Positions 21,311 to 33,649 of a stretch of 64,000 nt of DNA are shown here, in pieces; position 1 is the stretch's first letter, and each line of letters opens with the position of its first letter. The stretch lies in the NCBI GenBank assembly GCA_037954325.1, contig JBBMNZ010000035.1, positions 10,299,501 to 10,363,500 on the forward strand. The letters are read 5' to 3'. A program made the translations under genes and the position numbers. The DNA is from Fistularia commersonii (lineage: Eukaryota; Chordata; Actinopteri; Syngnathiformes; Fistulariidae). The notes below the pieces were generated by a model. That model saw only the letters and a list, made by a program, of their open reading frames with translations. It made no database searches and was not told where the DNA came from.

Positions 21311-22548
21311 CATATGAATGACAAATACAAGTGCCGTCTATTTCCTGTCAACATAATATGGGATAGAGTATCAAAATTATGCAAGTTCACAGAGGATCTC
21401 TGATGACAAACACAGCATGGTGTCAAAGTTGCTGTCTAAAGACATGCTTGTTTTTGTCCATTTATAATTTATGTATAATACTTTTTATATGGATAGGAAT
21501 AATCCAGTAGGCCTTTGTGACCTCTCTGTAGTTTCACACTTAGCTGATGTCAAGCTTTAATCCTTGGCCAGAGCTGTGTCACTACAGAATCACTACCGTG
21601 TCACAATCTCAATGTCTGTTTGGGAGTAATAATAGTTTAATTTCTGCCATGTGCTTCCATGTCAAAGCAAGGTTTCTGCTACTTTAGTTTCACAAAACCA
21701 GGTACAGATGTTTGAGGATGGGGATCAAGGAGGAATTCATGAAATTATCTGAGAGAAAAAGGATATATTAAAGTTTGTTGCTATGGTTGCAAGAAAATAA
21801 TTAGCATTTATCAGATATAGAAGATGTCAACACACACCAATTGAAGATAAAGAAGATATCAATTGATTTTTTATTTTGCCGTATGTACAATGGAATGACC
21901 CAAGTCTGCTGTAATCATTCATTTATTTATTCTTTCATTATCTAGATCACTTACCTTGAGCTCAGGGTCTTGGGGAGGCTGGAGCCTTCAGGAAACGCAT
22001 AGCATACACGCACACATACACACATGAATACAACTGCAGGTACCATATGAGCTCCGTTTAAGATTCACAATCCTCCCTATAACTTCTGAAAGTATATCAT
22101 CCTTTGCTTTTGCAGCTACATCATGAATCAAGTGTTAATGTGCCTACAGTATAGTCAATAAATGGTCTATTGTCTATAATTATGAAACTTAATTCATAGT
22201 TACACTGACCATTAAAAGAGCTATGTAATGCAATGAGTGCATAGAAAAATCACAGACATAATCCACCAGGAAGAAAACAATCCACAATGTAAATGCAAAA
22301 TTGAAAAAGGCAAAACAGGGATCAAAATTAACCTAAGACAACAGAATGACTGATATGTGCTAATGAGTTTTGCTTAAATAGAAAGCTGCAATCTACATAG
22401 GTATCTTTGTGTTATTAAGGTGTCTCCCAGCCATGGAACTATAAAAGAGGGAGCTGTGATATGACAGGTGACGCAGTGAATGGATTATGCACTACTGCAA
22501 ATCGGTGCTTTTAGGGGTGGCGTATGCCAAGCTGTCACGGCGAATAAG
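21311..22548. other. No gene recognised
   Basis: Unique-looking AT-rich sequence upstream of the DNALI1 copy. A short CA-rich patch lies near 22005-22025; nothing else was recognised. Confidence 0.5.
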
Positions 22549-22673
22549 TGATGTCATACAGGGGAAGCGCACTGTCTGTGATGTCACAGCCAATTTACTG
22601 AGTCTGACATGCTATTTTTAGCCACCAAGTATCATATTAGCATGGAATTAAATAAGTCTATTGTATGACATCA
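22549..22673 (+). promoter_or_regulatory. Cluster of three CRE-like octamers and a CCAAT box
   Basis: TGATGTCA occurs exactly at 22549-22556 and 22579-22586, and inverted (TGACATCA) at 22666-22673. A CCAAT lies at 22590-22594. The octamer is one base from the consensus CRE TGACGTCA. The cluster ends about 160 bp upstream of the DNALI1 ATG, the position expected for a proximal promoter. CRE-type sites are common in promoters of genes active in male germ cells; that link is inference here. Confidence 0.55.
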
Positions 22674-22831
22674 CAGCATTCTAAAGCATTTTGAAATTAT
22701 TTAAGCTATTCACGCACATCTCGGAGGTCGTTGAAGCATCACAGGAGAACAAGAAGACAAGTTTTGAGAAGCTGACAAACTTTTTGCGGAATTTTCTTTT
22801 GAAACTGCTTTATTGTTAATTGTTTATCACG

Positions 22832-23584
22832 ATGAATCGACCCCTAAGGTCGCTCCTGAAATATGAGCACCCAGTTGTTATTCGTAAAACCACCGATAAA
22901 ATACCTATAACAGTGAGTGCTCACCAGGCTGCCAATGCCCTGCCTCCACCATCCGAGCCAGACTCACATGAAGATGCCCTGCAGCAAAATGAATATATTC
23001 TCAACTTAATGTTCCCAGCCCGGGAGTGGAAAGAGGATGACCAGCTGATGGTGCAGAAAGTGTCCACCCATCCATGCACCCAAGCAGATGTTATGCAGCT
23101 TGGACAGCTACTGGACAGGAAGATGGAGGAAGGACAAGCCATGGCTCAGGGCATCTGTCCTGTGCGCAGGGAGCTCTACACACAGTGCTTTGATGAGCTT
23201 ATTCGACAGGTGACCATCAACTGTGCCGAGAGAGGTCTCTTGCTTTTGAGAGTGAGAGATGAGATTCAGAAAACTTTGGCAAACTACCAGACACTTTATG
23301 AGAGCTGTGTGGCTTTTGGTGTGAGGAAGGAACTGCAGGCTTTGCATGACAGAGATGAAATAGAGCAAAGAATTGCTCAGCTTGAGGATGATATTTGTGT
23401 CTTGGAAAAGCAACTGAGTGAAGAGAGAGGTAAATATGATGCAAATGAAAGACGAGAAGAGGAGAGACGCCAGGAGGAGGAAACTAAACACACAGAGATC
23501 ATTTACTGCCTGGAAAGAACCTATGAGCAACTCAAGGCCCAGCTTAAAGCTATCATTCCAGGGAAGCAACCGAGCAAGAATTGA
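22832..23584 (+). CDS. dnali1: Axonemal dynein light intermediate chain, intronless copy
   Basis: A 250-residue protein from ATG at 22832 to TGA at 23582-23584. It closely matches DNALI1/p28, the light intermediate chain of inner-arm axonemal dyneins in cilia and sperm flagella. Features are N-terminal SLLKYEHPV, a Pro-rich segment near 38-43, REWKEDDQL near 64-72, the highly conserved core ICPVRRELYTQCFDELI near 108-124 continuing to CAERGLLLLRVRDEI near 131-145, and a Glu/Lys/Arg-rich coiled coil from about 165 to 240. The length is near the family's roughly 250-260 residues. Vertebrate DNALI1 genes are normally multi-exon, but this copy is one uninterrupted exon without stops, so it is probably a retrocopy under selection. 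An alternative is a lineage that lost introns. No poly(A) remnant or target duplication was recognised. The in-frame extension to 22820 uses a TTG and is less likely. Confidence 0.9.
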   Translation: MNRPLRSLLKYEHPVVIRKTTDKIPITVSAHQAANALPPPSEPDSHEDALQQNEYILNLMFPAREWKEDDQLMVQKVSTHPCTQADVMQLGQLLDRKMEEGQAMAQGICPVRRELYTQCFDELIRQVTINCAERGLLLLRVRDEIQKTLANYQTLYESCVAFGVRKELQALHDRDEIEQRIAQLEDDICVLEKQLSEERGKYDANERREEERRQEEETKHTEIIYCLERTYEQLKAQLKAIIPGKQPSKN

Positions 23585-26180
23585 TTGACCATGTTCAATA
23601 ACCGTTTCCCAAATGAATATAGTGGTTGGATTTATTCCAGTATTAAAGCAACTACTTTATGTCCTGAGGAAATAGATTTGCAAACCAGAAATGTCCAAGT
23701 CAATGCTGAGATTAAGCTCTGAATTTGTTAAATGTTCTTACAGGCACAGTGCCTGTAACTGATCTCACCTATTAGGGATTCCAGTCAAGTGTGTCACAAA
23801 TTTAAACCAAACAACTCGATAACCTGAAGAGGGAAATTAACTAGGGGGAGAGGGGGTGTTCCCTCCATGAGAGTTGTTTGGAAATTGTTAGTCAGAATAT
23901 GTTGGTGGGGCTCATCGTGGAATGACCACTGCAGAAAAGAGGCCACAAGTCTCCTAATCACTTATAATGTGGTCTCAGTTTTCCCTCCATCACAGTATTT
24001 TCTTTTGCTTTTTTCTTCTATTCACTGCTGTCCCTGACCTCCTGTGTGATACTTGACCCACAATTCATTGATTTATCACCAGTACAGAGGAAATAACACC
24101 ATTCCTGTCCATTACTATCTGTATCATCATATTTACCTTCATTGCCACAACTTTTCAACCTTCAACAATTGCAAATATTTGTTTTTTGTTTTCGAAATTG
24201 TTTTTTTTTGTAAAAGTTTCACACTTGTGTTTTAAACGAAAAATACAAGTGCTTTTACCCGTCATTACTGCAAGTCAGTGAGACAATCTAAAACAACTTT
24301 GGCTGCAGTTGAAAAATGGCGGAGAACCTTCTGTACAAGGGTATGGCAGCTGAAGTCTGTTGGGTTGCATAACAGCCTCCCTGAAAATGTATCAATTCAT
24401 CTTACCATTGAAATAATGCATGCCATGAAGTCCTTCCTCTTTCTGACATCAGAGCTTCCACTTGGTCTGTGAGTTTTATAGACGCTATTATCCATTTTAC
24501 AACATCACAGCTTGCATATACATACCCCCCAACCCCTATGTGTGTCATGGCGGCTATGAGACAATAGCTTACTCATTCATATTGCATTCACACATGACCA
24601 TGATTAACAGTGAAGTTATGGTAAAAGCGGTATGAAAGCTCACATTAACTAGATAATGCCGTTCATGGGTACTAGCAGCATAATATTTAGTGGTAGAATT
24701 AGTGGTAGCAGCATTGGGTTTTTCAACAAAACTCTCAACAGTAATACTGAGGTTGGTGAAAGTCATTTTTATTTTCTTCTGTTTTGCCATAAGATGTGTC
24801 ACATACCAAGGTGGTTATAACTTGTCTTCCAGTTTCTTTGGCATTTGTGTAAAATCAGTGATGAATCCTTGTCAGAATTAAAGTAAGGTGGTTCTCCCTC
24901 ATGATTCCCTCCATTTTCTACTCACCCTACTAACTCTTAATCTTTTTTTATTATTTCATTGTTGTCCACACTTCTGGGCTAGATGTTGCAAACAAACTCG
25001 TTTTTGAGTGAACACAACTTCAGTGTGGCCACATATGTTGATGTAAAGGGACAAAGGGCGAATAATGTGCACTCAGTCCTTACTACATGATAAATACTCA
25101 GTTGGGTTTCACAGAGGGAAAAAATAACAGTATATGATCTCAATTATTTTCAGTTCTCAAAATTCTTGCTGCATGAGTCTGAATAATGACTGGACAACAG
25201 TTACATCCAGCAAAATTAGATCATTCTAAAAGAGTGAAAGAGGATAGCATGTAATTTGGAAAGATGACAATGGCAGCAGCCAAGAGTGGAAGTAAGGCCT
25301 TTAGATGTAAATAGGGGAGACAATGAGATGATTCAGAGAGGCCTAATAATAAGTAGAGGTATGAAAATCCTGGATTATTGAAAACTGGCAGGATTTCAGT
25401 AACATAGTGCAGTAAGTATACCTGGTCTGTTGAAGCCAGCTGATCTTACTAAAAACAATGTTGGGAAATTAAACTTTGCAAGGGTGCCCAGAGATTAAAT
25501 TAACATATAGAGATGGAAGAGGCCAGTATGTTAAGTCATGAAGGGAGTATAAAACTGCCTTGGGTTGTGATATTAGAAGTGGTTTCATTGGAGTGATTTC
25601 TAGGATATGTGTAATGTAGTGATCAGATGGAGAAAAAAGTACACAGAGGTTACCATTGTCAAGAATGGAAACTTTAGGAGCTTGATTAGATTATTAGGAG
25701 TTTGATTAGATTATTTAAATGCTTAAAATTACTTCATGATTCATTTATTTATTTCAATTTATTTTTGCAGGAATTTTATATTTGTATTCACAGTGAAATT
25801 CATTACAAGATACTGTATGAATTGACACAACTGTAAACAAACAACTTTCAAAAGGTTTTATTCCTTTAGGGGCGGGGGGGGGGTGTTATTGTTGCATCAA
25901 CTGCTATTGTTGCATTTACTGCAAAGATAGACAGACAGACAGACCAACCACCAGGCAGTCAGGCAGGCTGACAGACAGATGGATAGATGGACAGATAGAT
26001 GGTTTCTTAACACACTATGAATATATGAGTTGGATTTTAAAGGTCAGCTCCAATGTTCGTCTCTCAAAAAACTTAGTTCAGCACGGGTGCATCTCAATTG
26101 CTTGTTCCTCAATGGCAGCACTTCACCTAACATGTTTGCGGCTTCTTGTTTTCGGTTTGCTTCTGTCTTTTATTATCCAG
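23585..26180. other. No gene recognised; intergenic or HPGD intron
   Basis: The sequence downstream of DNALI1 contains no recognisable HPGD exon on either strand. It holds a G run at 25870-25886 and GACA/GATA-type simple repeats at about 25926-26000. If the HPGD exons that follow belong to a complete gene, this stretch is intronic. Confidence 0.5.
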
Positions 26181-26257
26181 CCTTCATCTTCTCTCCGCAC
26201 CAGCCCGTCTACACCGCCACAAAGCAAGGAGTCGTTGGTTTTACAAGAGCTATGGCT
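26181..26257 (+). CDS. hpgd: HPGD exon carrying the Y-x3-K catalytic motif
   Basis: Acceptor ...ttattatccag ends at 26180 and donor gtaagc begins at 26258. The 77-bp exon starts with the last two bases of a split codon, encodes FIFSPHQPVYTATKQGVVG and then FTRAMA, and ends in phase 0. Confidence 0.85.
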
Positions 26258-28219
26258 GTAAGCAGTACACACTTAGCACATCCAATTTTACAACTAAATC
26301 AACAAAATGTGATGTTACTGTTATATTTCTAGGGACTGATCAGTCAATTGCTCTTGCAGGAAGCATCAGCAAAGGGGGACTATGGTGTCCGCATCAATGT
26401 CCTGTGCCCTGCCTTCGTGGACACACCTCTGCTGCATTCCGTTGAGCAGGAGGACAACATGGGCAAGTTCGTCAAGTTCAAGGATGAAATCAAAGATAGA
26501 ATGAAAAAGTTTGGAATTTTAAAGTGAGTTTCTTTTTTTCCTTTTTAGTAATTATCTACTCTTAAGCTAAAATTGAATTTCAATTATAGAATTGGTAGTA
26601 TTTTGTCCAATGCAAAACCAAAATACTATTTATATTTAAGCCCATACACACAAACCCTCTCTGAAGTTTAGAAGAGAGATCTTTAACGTCACATTCAATC
26701 ATACATGGAGCACAACATCAGTGAAATGTGACCACTACAACCCATCATAGATGAACCATTAGCAGAAGGCAGCTACTGAACAGTGCCTGGGGAGCAGTTA
26801 ACGGCTCAGAGTCTTGCTCACCAACATTGCTAGGAGGAGCCGAAAATCGAACCAGGATGTTTAGGTCCAGGGATGACTGCTCTATTCCTCAGTGCCAAAA
26901 CCATTCCTGTAAATTCACTCTGTGGTATAAGAGTAATATGAAAATAAAAGTTAATATTATTTGGATAAAACATATCCTTTAGTTATATCATGAGTAGTAG
27001 TAGTAGTTCTGTAGCGGTAGCAGTAGTAGTAGCAGTAGCAGCAGCAGCAGTAGTAAGAATAGGAGTGGGAGAAGGAGATACATTAAGAGTTAGAATGATT
27101 ATTGAAAAGTTCCAAAAAGTCCTTGTGTAATGTCAACTAATCTGTTTATGGATGGAGATATTTAGTTGTTTATTTATTTGTGTGTGTGTGCTTTAGATCA
27201 TACATAAAAGTAGAAAATTGACACAATAAGGGTATGCGTTCCTATTGCAGTTGTCATTGAAAACACACTATGTCAGCCTTCCCAAACCTTTTTTGTCTCA
27301 GACAACTTTATGAGGAGGTTATGAAAGAAAATGTGACCACTACACCCTATATTATGCACTTTTAATGACTTTTAAACAATTTTCACAACATCTATGTACA
27401 ACTGCAGAATCAGTCGGAGCCCTGAGCTTGTTTCCCTGCAGCTAGATGGTCCCAACTGGGGATGATGGTAAACGGTGGCACTCGAAGTGTGTTCCTTACG
27501 TCCAGTATACTCCATGGTTATGTCCAGTATACTCCATGGTCTTGTTTTGGTCCTCAATGACCGCTATTTCCCTTCAAGTGCACAAGTTTTTTCTTTCAAA
27601 AAAGGGATCTTTTTATGTCTCTAATGCAGGGTCCTTGGGTTCTATGCAAAGAAGTAGTTTTGAGGGTTTCATGACTTCATTAACTAGCCAATTAGGCCAT
27701 ATCATGCCAATTTGGAGTGTGTAAATCCCCTGCTAAAGCGAAAAACCATACTTTAAGTAGGTCTCATGGTATTTTCTTTTAAATGCAGCCTACCTGAATG
27801 GATAACCTAAGACCCTTCTGGTGTGTTATCTTTCTCCCTTTTCAAATGAGCTTATTTGTGACATTCGTTATCAGGCCATTTAAGCGAGGGATAGCTTGCC
27901 GACTTACAGACACATGGAAAAACTCTTCAACTAAGTCAAATACAGGACTAATGAAAATAAAATACTTAATTTTAAACAACTCTTTCCTTTCTTTGCCCAT
28001 TGTTTTGGGTCCTGTGTAATATATGGTGAAATCTGTTTCTGTAAAATGCCTAATACCATTTCTTTGTTGATATCTTCTTCTGTATTCATCTTCAGGCCAT
28101 CCCTAATAGCAGAGGGCATGATGAGTTTGATCCAGGACACCAGTCTGAACGGCGCAGTCATGAAAATCACCTGCTCGAAAGGAATCCACTTCCACACCTA
28201 TGAACCCATGTCTTCCTGA
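26181..28219 (+). CDS. hpgd: 15-hydroxyprostaglandin dehydrogenase, last three coding exons
   Basis: Three exons (26181-26257, 26360-26523, 28096-28219) join in matching phase to about 119 residues ending at TGA 28217-28219, roughly the C-terminal 45% of a family protein of about 266 residues. HPGD is a cytosolic NAD-dependent short-chain dehydrogenase that oxidises the 15-hydroxyl of prostaglandins. The catalytic Y-x3-K is present as PVYTATKQG, followed by the VRINVLCPAFVDTPLL block and the HPGD-typical ending NGAVMKITCSKGIHF. Splice sites are consensus and there is no stop, so the segment looks functional. The exons for the Rossmann NAD-binding half were not found in 1-26180. Either intron 4 extends past the window start or this is a 5'-truncated duplicate. 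Confidence 0.82.
26360..26523 (+). CDS. hpgd: HPGD penultimate coding exon
   Basis: Acceptor ctcttgcag ends at 26359 and donor gtgagt begins at 26524. The 164-bp exon opens in phase 0 with EASAKGDYGVRINVLCPAF, continues with the substrate-loop region (DTPLLHSVEQEDNMG) and ends two bases into a Lys codon. The intron before it is only 102 bp. Confidence 0.87.
27268..27560 (-). mobile_element. hAT-type transposon fragment in HPGD intron
   Basis: The left end (cagccttcccaaaccttttttgtctc) resembles hAT-type ends of the form CAG-GG-TTCCCAAAC. The 18 bases at 27417-27434 are the exact reverse complement of 60483-60500 in another hAT fragment. Right boundary and duplication were not identified. Confidence 0.5.
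28096..28219 (+). CDS. hpgd: HPGD last coding exon
   Basis: Acceptor catcttcag ends at 28095. The exon completes the split Lys codon, then encodes PSLIAEGMMSLIQDTSLNG, the conserved AVMKITCSKGIHFH and a short tail ending MSS before TGA. The preceding intron is 1572 bp and contains a hAT fragment. Confidence 0.87.
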
Positions 28220-31200
28220 TGGCTGACACTCTGGACTTCATGCCACTCTTAAGAGTAAAGTGGTCCCAGAGCCACAACCCACAATCTAGTGTTGCTGGCC
28301 TTTATGCAATTACTGCATCAGAGCAACATTTCCTGCAGGAGGCTGAACGATTCCTGATATGTAGATACACCTGAGTGTAATAATAGTGCTAATGACAGCT
28401 ATGCCTGAAGTTTTCATTGTAGGCAAAACATGATAAAAAGGTTAATACCCTTCACCTCAGATGGAGAAGAATATTTAGCTAATTATGGAATTGCTTTGAA
28501 AAGTGTTATTATAGTAAGTATGTTAATGTCTGCTGGGTATAGTTTTTTCAAAAACAAATATAAAACTTGTGGCATCATGGTGTGAGAGATATGACAATTT
28601 AATATCTGGTCTGGTTGAATATCACTGCAAATCAGTACTTGAGACACACAGTTTTCTCATGCAAGGTACATGTCATTTTTCCAAGGAAAATAATTGTCCT
28701 GTAACCTCAGCTTATGAACGCCCCATAATCACAAACAAATCAGCCTATGAAAAGAGTGTTTCAAATTTTGAATCAAATCCAGTTCTAGTCAACAAAAATT
28801 CAAACAGGTTTTCGTCTACTTTGAGTCAGTTTTAGTTGAAAAAAGTATAGCGTTTTAACAAATGCCTTTAGGTAAATAAGTACTGAAGATAGCTGGTGGG
28901 CAGAAACCTTTTTTCCAAAGCTCAACTTTTTTCGACCATGTTTCAACTGATTTTCATGAATTGATGCCCTACTTCCGCATACAAGTGTGTCACACATGAG
29001 AAAATAGTTGATCTATAAGTTCTTCATCACGAGCTTGTCGATCAGCTCTTTCACTAATAATTACAATAAAGGAATGGCCTTATACATTTCACATAGATAG
29101 TGAGTGGAAACCTTGTATGTCTAATCATTGGATCAGAAAGTATTTGACAAAGTGGTAACAGTGGAATCAATGGTTATTGCTCCAAAAAACAAAAACATTC
29201 TTACTTTGGCAATTGTTGCTTTCTTTCTCAGAATGTGCAATGAACATTCACATGCCCGAAATATGACCAACTGATGAGGAACACACGTACTCAGCTTCAC
29301 CTTTTCTGTCAGTGCAATTAAGATACATATGTTTAAATTGGAGATCATGCAACCAGCGGGTGTGGTGATATTTGGATCCTACAGCAGAGGCTGCTGGGAT
29401 AGAAGACTGTGCCCTGCTGTTCTTTGGATCACCAGTTTCTGATCACATTCACATCTGGCCAGGAGTTCCGTTCTTTGAGATCAGTTTGAGAAAAAAAAAC
29501 AAAGGAATACAATTATTCTGTCTCTGTATACAACATAAACCTCCTGTAAAGCTTTACAAGCAAATACAAAACAATGAAATGTAGGTATATCGTAAAATAC
29601 CATAAAAACAGTCAAAATACTACCGTATTAAGAAAAGAGAATGATATTAGCTATCAAACAAGCTAAAGAAAAATACATAACTTCTTAACCCACCCTGCAC
29701 TGAGGCACTTCGATCTTTTTTTTATCATTGCACAAAATTCATAATGTCTCTGTACTGTGAGTTTGTGTGTCCGCTCTCGCTCTCCATTTAGACACGTGAG
29801 GAACAGTAACCAGTTTGCAAATGTTACTTGTTCCTGTATGTTTCAGTCCCTAACTCAGACATGGGTCAAGAGGACACTTGCCAAAAATCCCACCTATTTT
29901 AAATGTACATTAATACACTCAAACTAACAAATTGACATTTGGGAAATAAATCTAGCTTTAGAAGGTAGCAGCCCCATTTGCACCAAGATTATGTGGAAAA
30001 TTTATGATAAAGTTTATCATTAGCCGACTGTCGAGAAACATTATATGCATATGTAACAGGACTTTTTACGTAGCTTTGAAAAATAGCGGCGTGGTGAGCC
30101 TTCAGGTTGTGGGAATCTTACCACCTACTTTTTGACCATCTCCCTCTGGTGAATTTCCCTGTTTTTCCCTTCTTATATTCAAAATACACCTATATATCTT
30201 CTCAGCGTTTTCAGCCTCCATGCCCCTTTGTTGACAGACGTCCTGAGCAGAAAGCGCACTGCACACCAGGTGGTGGGCAGAAATGTCATACGTCTTGAAT
30301 GTCCATTCCCTTCGCTTTTTAGTCATCAGACCCATATTTATCTTATCACCGTCAACTAAAGGGTGCATCAACTAAATCATTTTGTCATCATTGGCAAAAA
30401 AAAAAAAAAAATGAAAAGCTTGTTGGCAATTGCATGACCAAAACAACAATTTGGTGTTGAAGGGTTGGTGGCAGGCTCCTCTTATCCCCTGCTTGAAAAG
30501 GCCTGATCAGCTGCATGTGTGCCAGCACCCCCAGCTGGAATCATTTACCTGCTCAATCAAGCTCACCGCTGACGGGGGCTGAACCCAGAGCCCAAGCCCC
30601 GGATTCCAACACATCAGCAATGAATTTAAAATAAATCCTTATTCTTATTTGTTTCTTTTCAATATGACATTTATTCAAATGTAGCAACCAGATGACATCA
30701 ATCCTCCCTTCCCCTCCTTAATAGATTTGTAGATCATCTATTATGACATCATCCACTTCAGTTTGGATGCCCTGTCAATTAATTTTGTCATTTCAGATCT
30801 GCCCAAAAGACTGAGTGATTCTGTGAGAAAAGAGAAATGGTTCCAATACCCGACCTTGTTGTCTGACAGTAATAAGAACACTCAGAAGATTGAGCTTCAT
30901 AATAACAGCTTATTATTGAGCTAATATTCATTCTGAAATGCATACATCCAGTGATGAAAAGGTTGGTCCACTGTCAAAATCGTATTTGCATGATGTCACA
31001 AAAAAACTTCTGACTCTGTAAATGAATTATGGTTATGTTGATGCCATGCCTTCCTTTCCTCGCTTTTAGGCTGATGAAATCCCGCCTTGAATACCAAGCC
31101 TGGGTAGTAACAATTACAGAGTTGGGAAAAGTTAGCTTCACTAATAAAACAATATGACTAATATGACTAATCTGAGAATATTCAAATCCTCTTAAATGTT

Positions 31201-31246
31201 GTGCATAGAGATCTGAAGGGATGATGGCCAAGGGCATGGCTTGCGG
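28220..31246. other. HPGD 3' UTR then no gene recognised
   Basis: The first few hundred bases after the stop are presumably HPGD 3' UTR. Beyond that no coding segment was recognised on either strand. A GC-richer patch at about 30470-30610 looks like an unassigned repeat, and an A run lies at 30396-30411. Confidence 0.45.
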
Positions 31247-31962
31247 TGTTACGTCCGCTAGTAATGTCTGCTAGAAGCAATGTCTGTTGTGTTTTCCCTG
31301 TTCCTCTCTCTCTCCTTTCTCTGATTCCAGGTGGGCGTGTGCGGTTGTGTGGCGGTGAGGCAGACAGATGGAAGCAACTGACAATCAGCAAACAAGGCGC
31401 AGCTGCAGCTGACCACACCCTTCTTGTGCAGCTTAAAAGCCACACACACCGGATGACTCATCGCCAGAACGTCACATTTCACAGCTATGATCGCTAGATT
31501 ACACATGCAACCACCTGGACCGTTCACCTACTGGAGCCTCCTTGCCAGCTCAGCTTCTGTCCGTCAGAACCCCTGGATCATTCCACCTGTCTGCTACACC
31601 GTCATCCAACGCCGCCGCCAAACACCGTGCTCTGCCTGCCTGGAACCCCCTGCCTCACTCACTGCTTTCCCACCAGTTGAGTACAGTATGTTAGTTTAGA
31701 TTAACAAATCTAGTAATGCAAAAATTCATAGTTTGTTCGTAGCTCGTTTGATAATTGATAATGTTTGTATCGCCACTAGTCTCCATCAGTTTGTTAGCCT
31801 GTTCACGAGATTTTCCTAGTCTCCTTTAGTTGACCTGTTCGCTAGTTGTCCTTTGTTCCCTATTCAGTTCTTGTTTGTATTTTTGTAACTATTAAATATT
31901 TATTACGGAGTCCTGGGCGTGTCTTGTTGCTCCGCACCTGAGTCTTTGAACCATCCGTAACA
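31247..31962 (+). repeat. Solo LTR, Ty3/Gypsy-like (716 bp)
   Basis: It begins TGTTACGTCCGC and ends CATCCGTAACA, with inverted termini TGTTACG/CGTAACA. It carries an ATTAAA-type signal near 31890, followed by a stretch (ggagtcctgggcgtgtc) typical of fish Gypsy LTR ends. Flanks TGCGG (31242-31246) and TGCAG (31963-31967) form a 5-bp duplication with one change. Confidence 0.82.
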
Positions 31963-33649
31963 TGCAGTTGGCCATGTCCCTTGAAGCCAATTTCACATGT
32001 GGGTTTCAGCAAGTCACTGAAGATGCTGTAAATGCACACAAGTGTAATTCTATCATTCTTGCTTATTTGTGCATTGTAGGGTTTTAAGTTTGGTGTGATC
32101 CATGACAGCTTGAAATCATGCCTCGTGCCAAAACTTTTATTGTGTCTTTGAACCTTGTAAACAGCATTTTGGATCGTTTTTCCGACTTTTGGAAGTTGGA
32201 ATGTATATAAGGTATGTTTTTTTGTTTCTCCAAAAAACAATTATACCTAATCTTTAACTTCATTTTTCATATTTGTTTCTTTAAGATAACAAACTCAAAA
32301 GAAAGCTGAGAACACAAGTATTCCATACCAACCTTACACATTAATAGTATTGTAATGTCAAAGTAAGAAAACAGGATAACGAGGTTATGGATAACAGTTA
32401 GCACCCACATGTGTTTATACACAAAGATGCCTTATAACCATTTATGTTGGTCTTGAAATTTATTTGAATTTATGGCTGTACCACAAAGAAGTGAAGCTCC
32501 GTGTAGCTGCACAGAGGCTGGGTAGAATGTTAATGATGGGATTTCCACATCTTTGAAGGGAGCTGGTTCTTATGGCTCCTTTTCTTTGCAATAACTATTC
32601 ATGGGTCTTCCACAGTGATAGTGGGAGTTGGATATGATTTAATAGTAAAACAAATATCGTGTATTTTTTCTCTGCACTGTGAATCTTTCTTCTGAGCATG
32701 AAATAATTCTATTTCATTAATTCAATGATTCATAACTCGAAGTAATAAACTCACCAATATAGGAGACTCGTCAAGTGGGAATCTATATCTGATTCCCCCA
32801 GCTGTCATGATCAAGACAGCCGCTGCACTGACATTTGGCACTACTGAATATCCAGACAGCAAAACAGGCAAGAATGGGTTCCTTCTGTTCAAACCATACA
32901 ATCAGATCATTCATAAGCTTGGGGATTTGGGATATGTGTCAGCAAAGACACAACAACCCAAACTGCACAATACAGATTTGTGTTTTTTTTTTTTTTTTCC
33001 CCACTGACTTCTTTGAACAAGTGGGGGGGGGGGGGGGGGGGAGAACATGGAAGAAAACTGTATAATCATTTTTTGTGGTTGTCCCTATTTTATTCTGAAA
33101 GGTCTCATGGATACTTCCTGTTTGCCATTATTATCTCATATGGTGATGAACTGACAACAAGAAAAGCCAGCCCCTCTTTAGTTTATAAGGTTGTTATTGC
33201 ATTTTTATGTTTATTAGTGTGTGTGTTGTGTAAAAGACGAGATCCCAGTAGCACTTATTTACTTTACTGAAGAACTGGGCACTGGGGAGAGAAGCAATTC
33301 GTACCCATAGGCAAGACCCCGCTAACAGCACGTCTGCATTTGTGCAGATTTCCAGTAAACCTATAGGATATATATTCAATATTACTGTGTCCACAGTCAA
33401 TATTCCACATCCCCTTTCCTTAGTTGGAACCTCTATCAATGAATACATTTTCAACATCTTAATAGTAATACAGTGTTAAACTTATTCATACTTGTTTGAT
33501 GGTAGCATGCAATATGACATATCTAAACAATGAAATATAGTGTACAAATAACTGTGATAACCATTCAATGAGCATCATGTAACTTAACCAGAAATTAGTA
33601 AAATACCCTCTTAGCAGTAGTGATCTTTATACTTGGTTAGGTTTACTGA
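31963..33649. other. No gene recognised; homopolymer runs
   Basis: AT-rich sequence. It contains a 16-base T run (32983-32998) and a 19-base G run (33023-33041) close together. No coding segment was recognised. Confidence 0.5.

Noticed and set aside
23108..23569. 153-codon frame antisense to DNALI1
   Set aside because: Shadow of the conserved sense protein, without its own motif.
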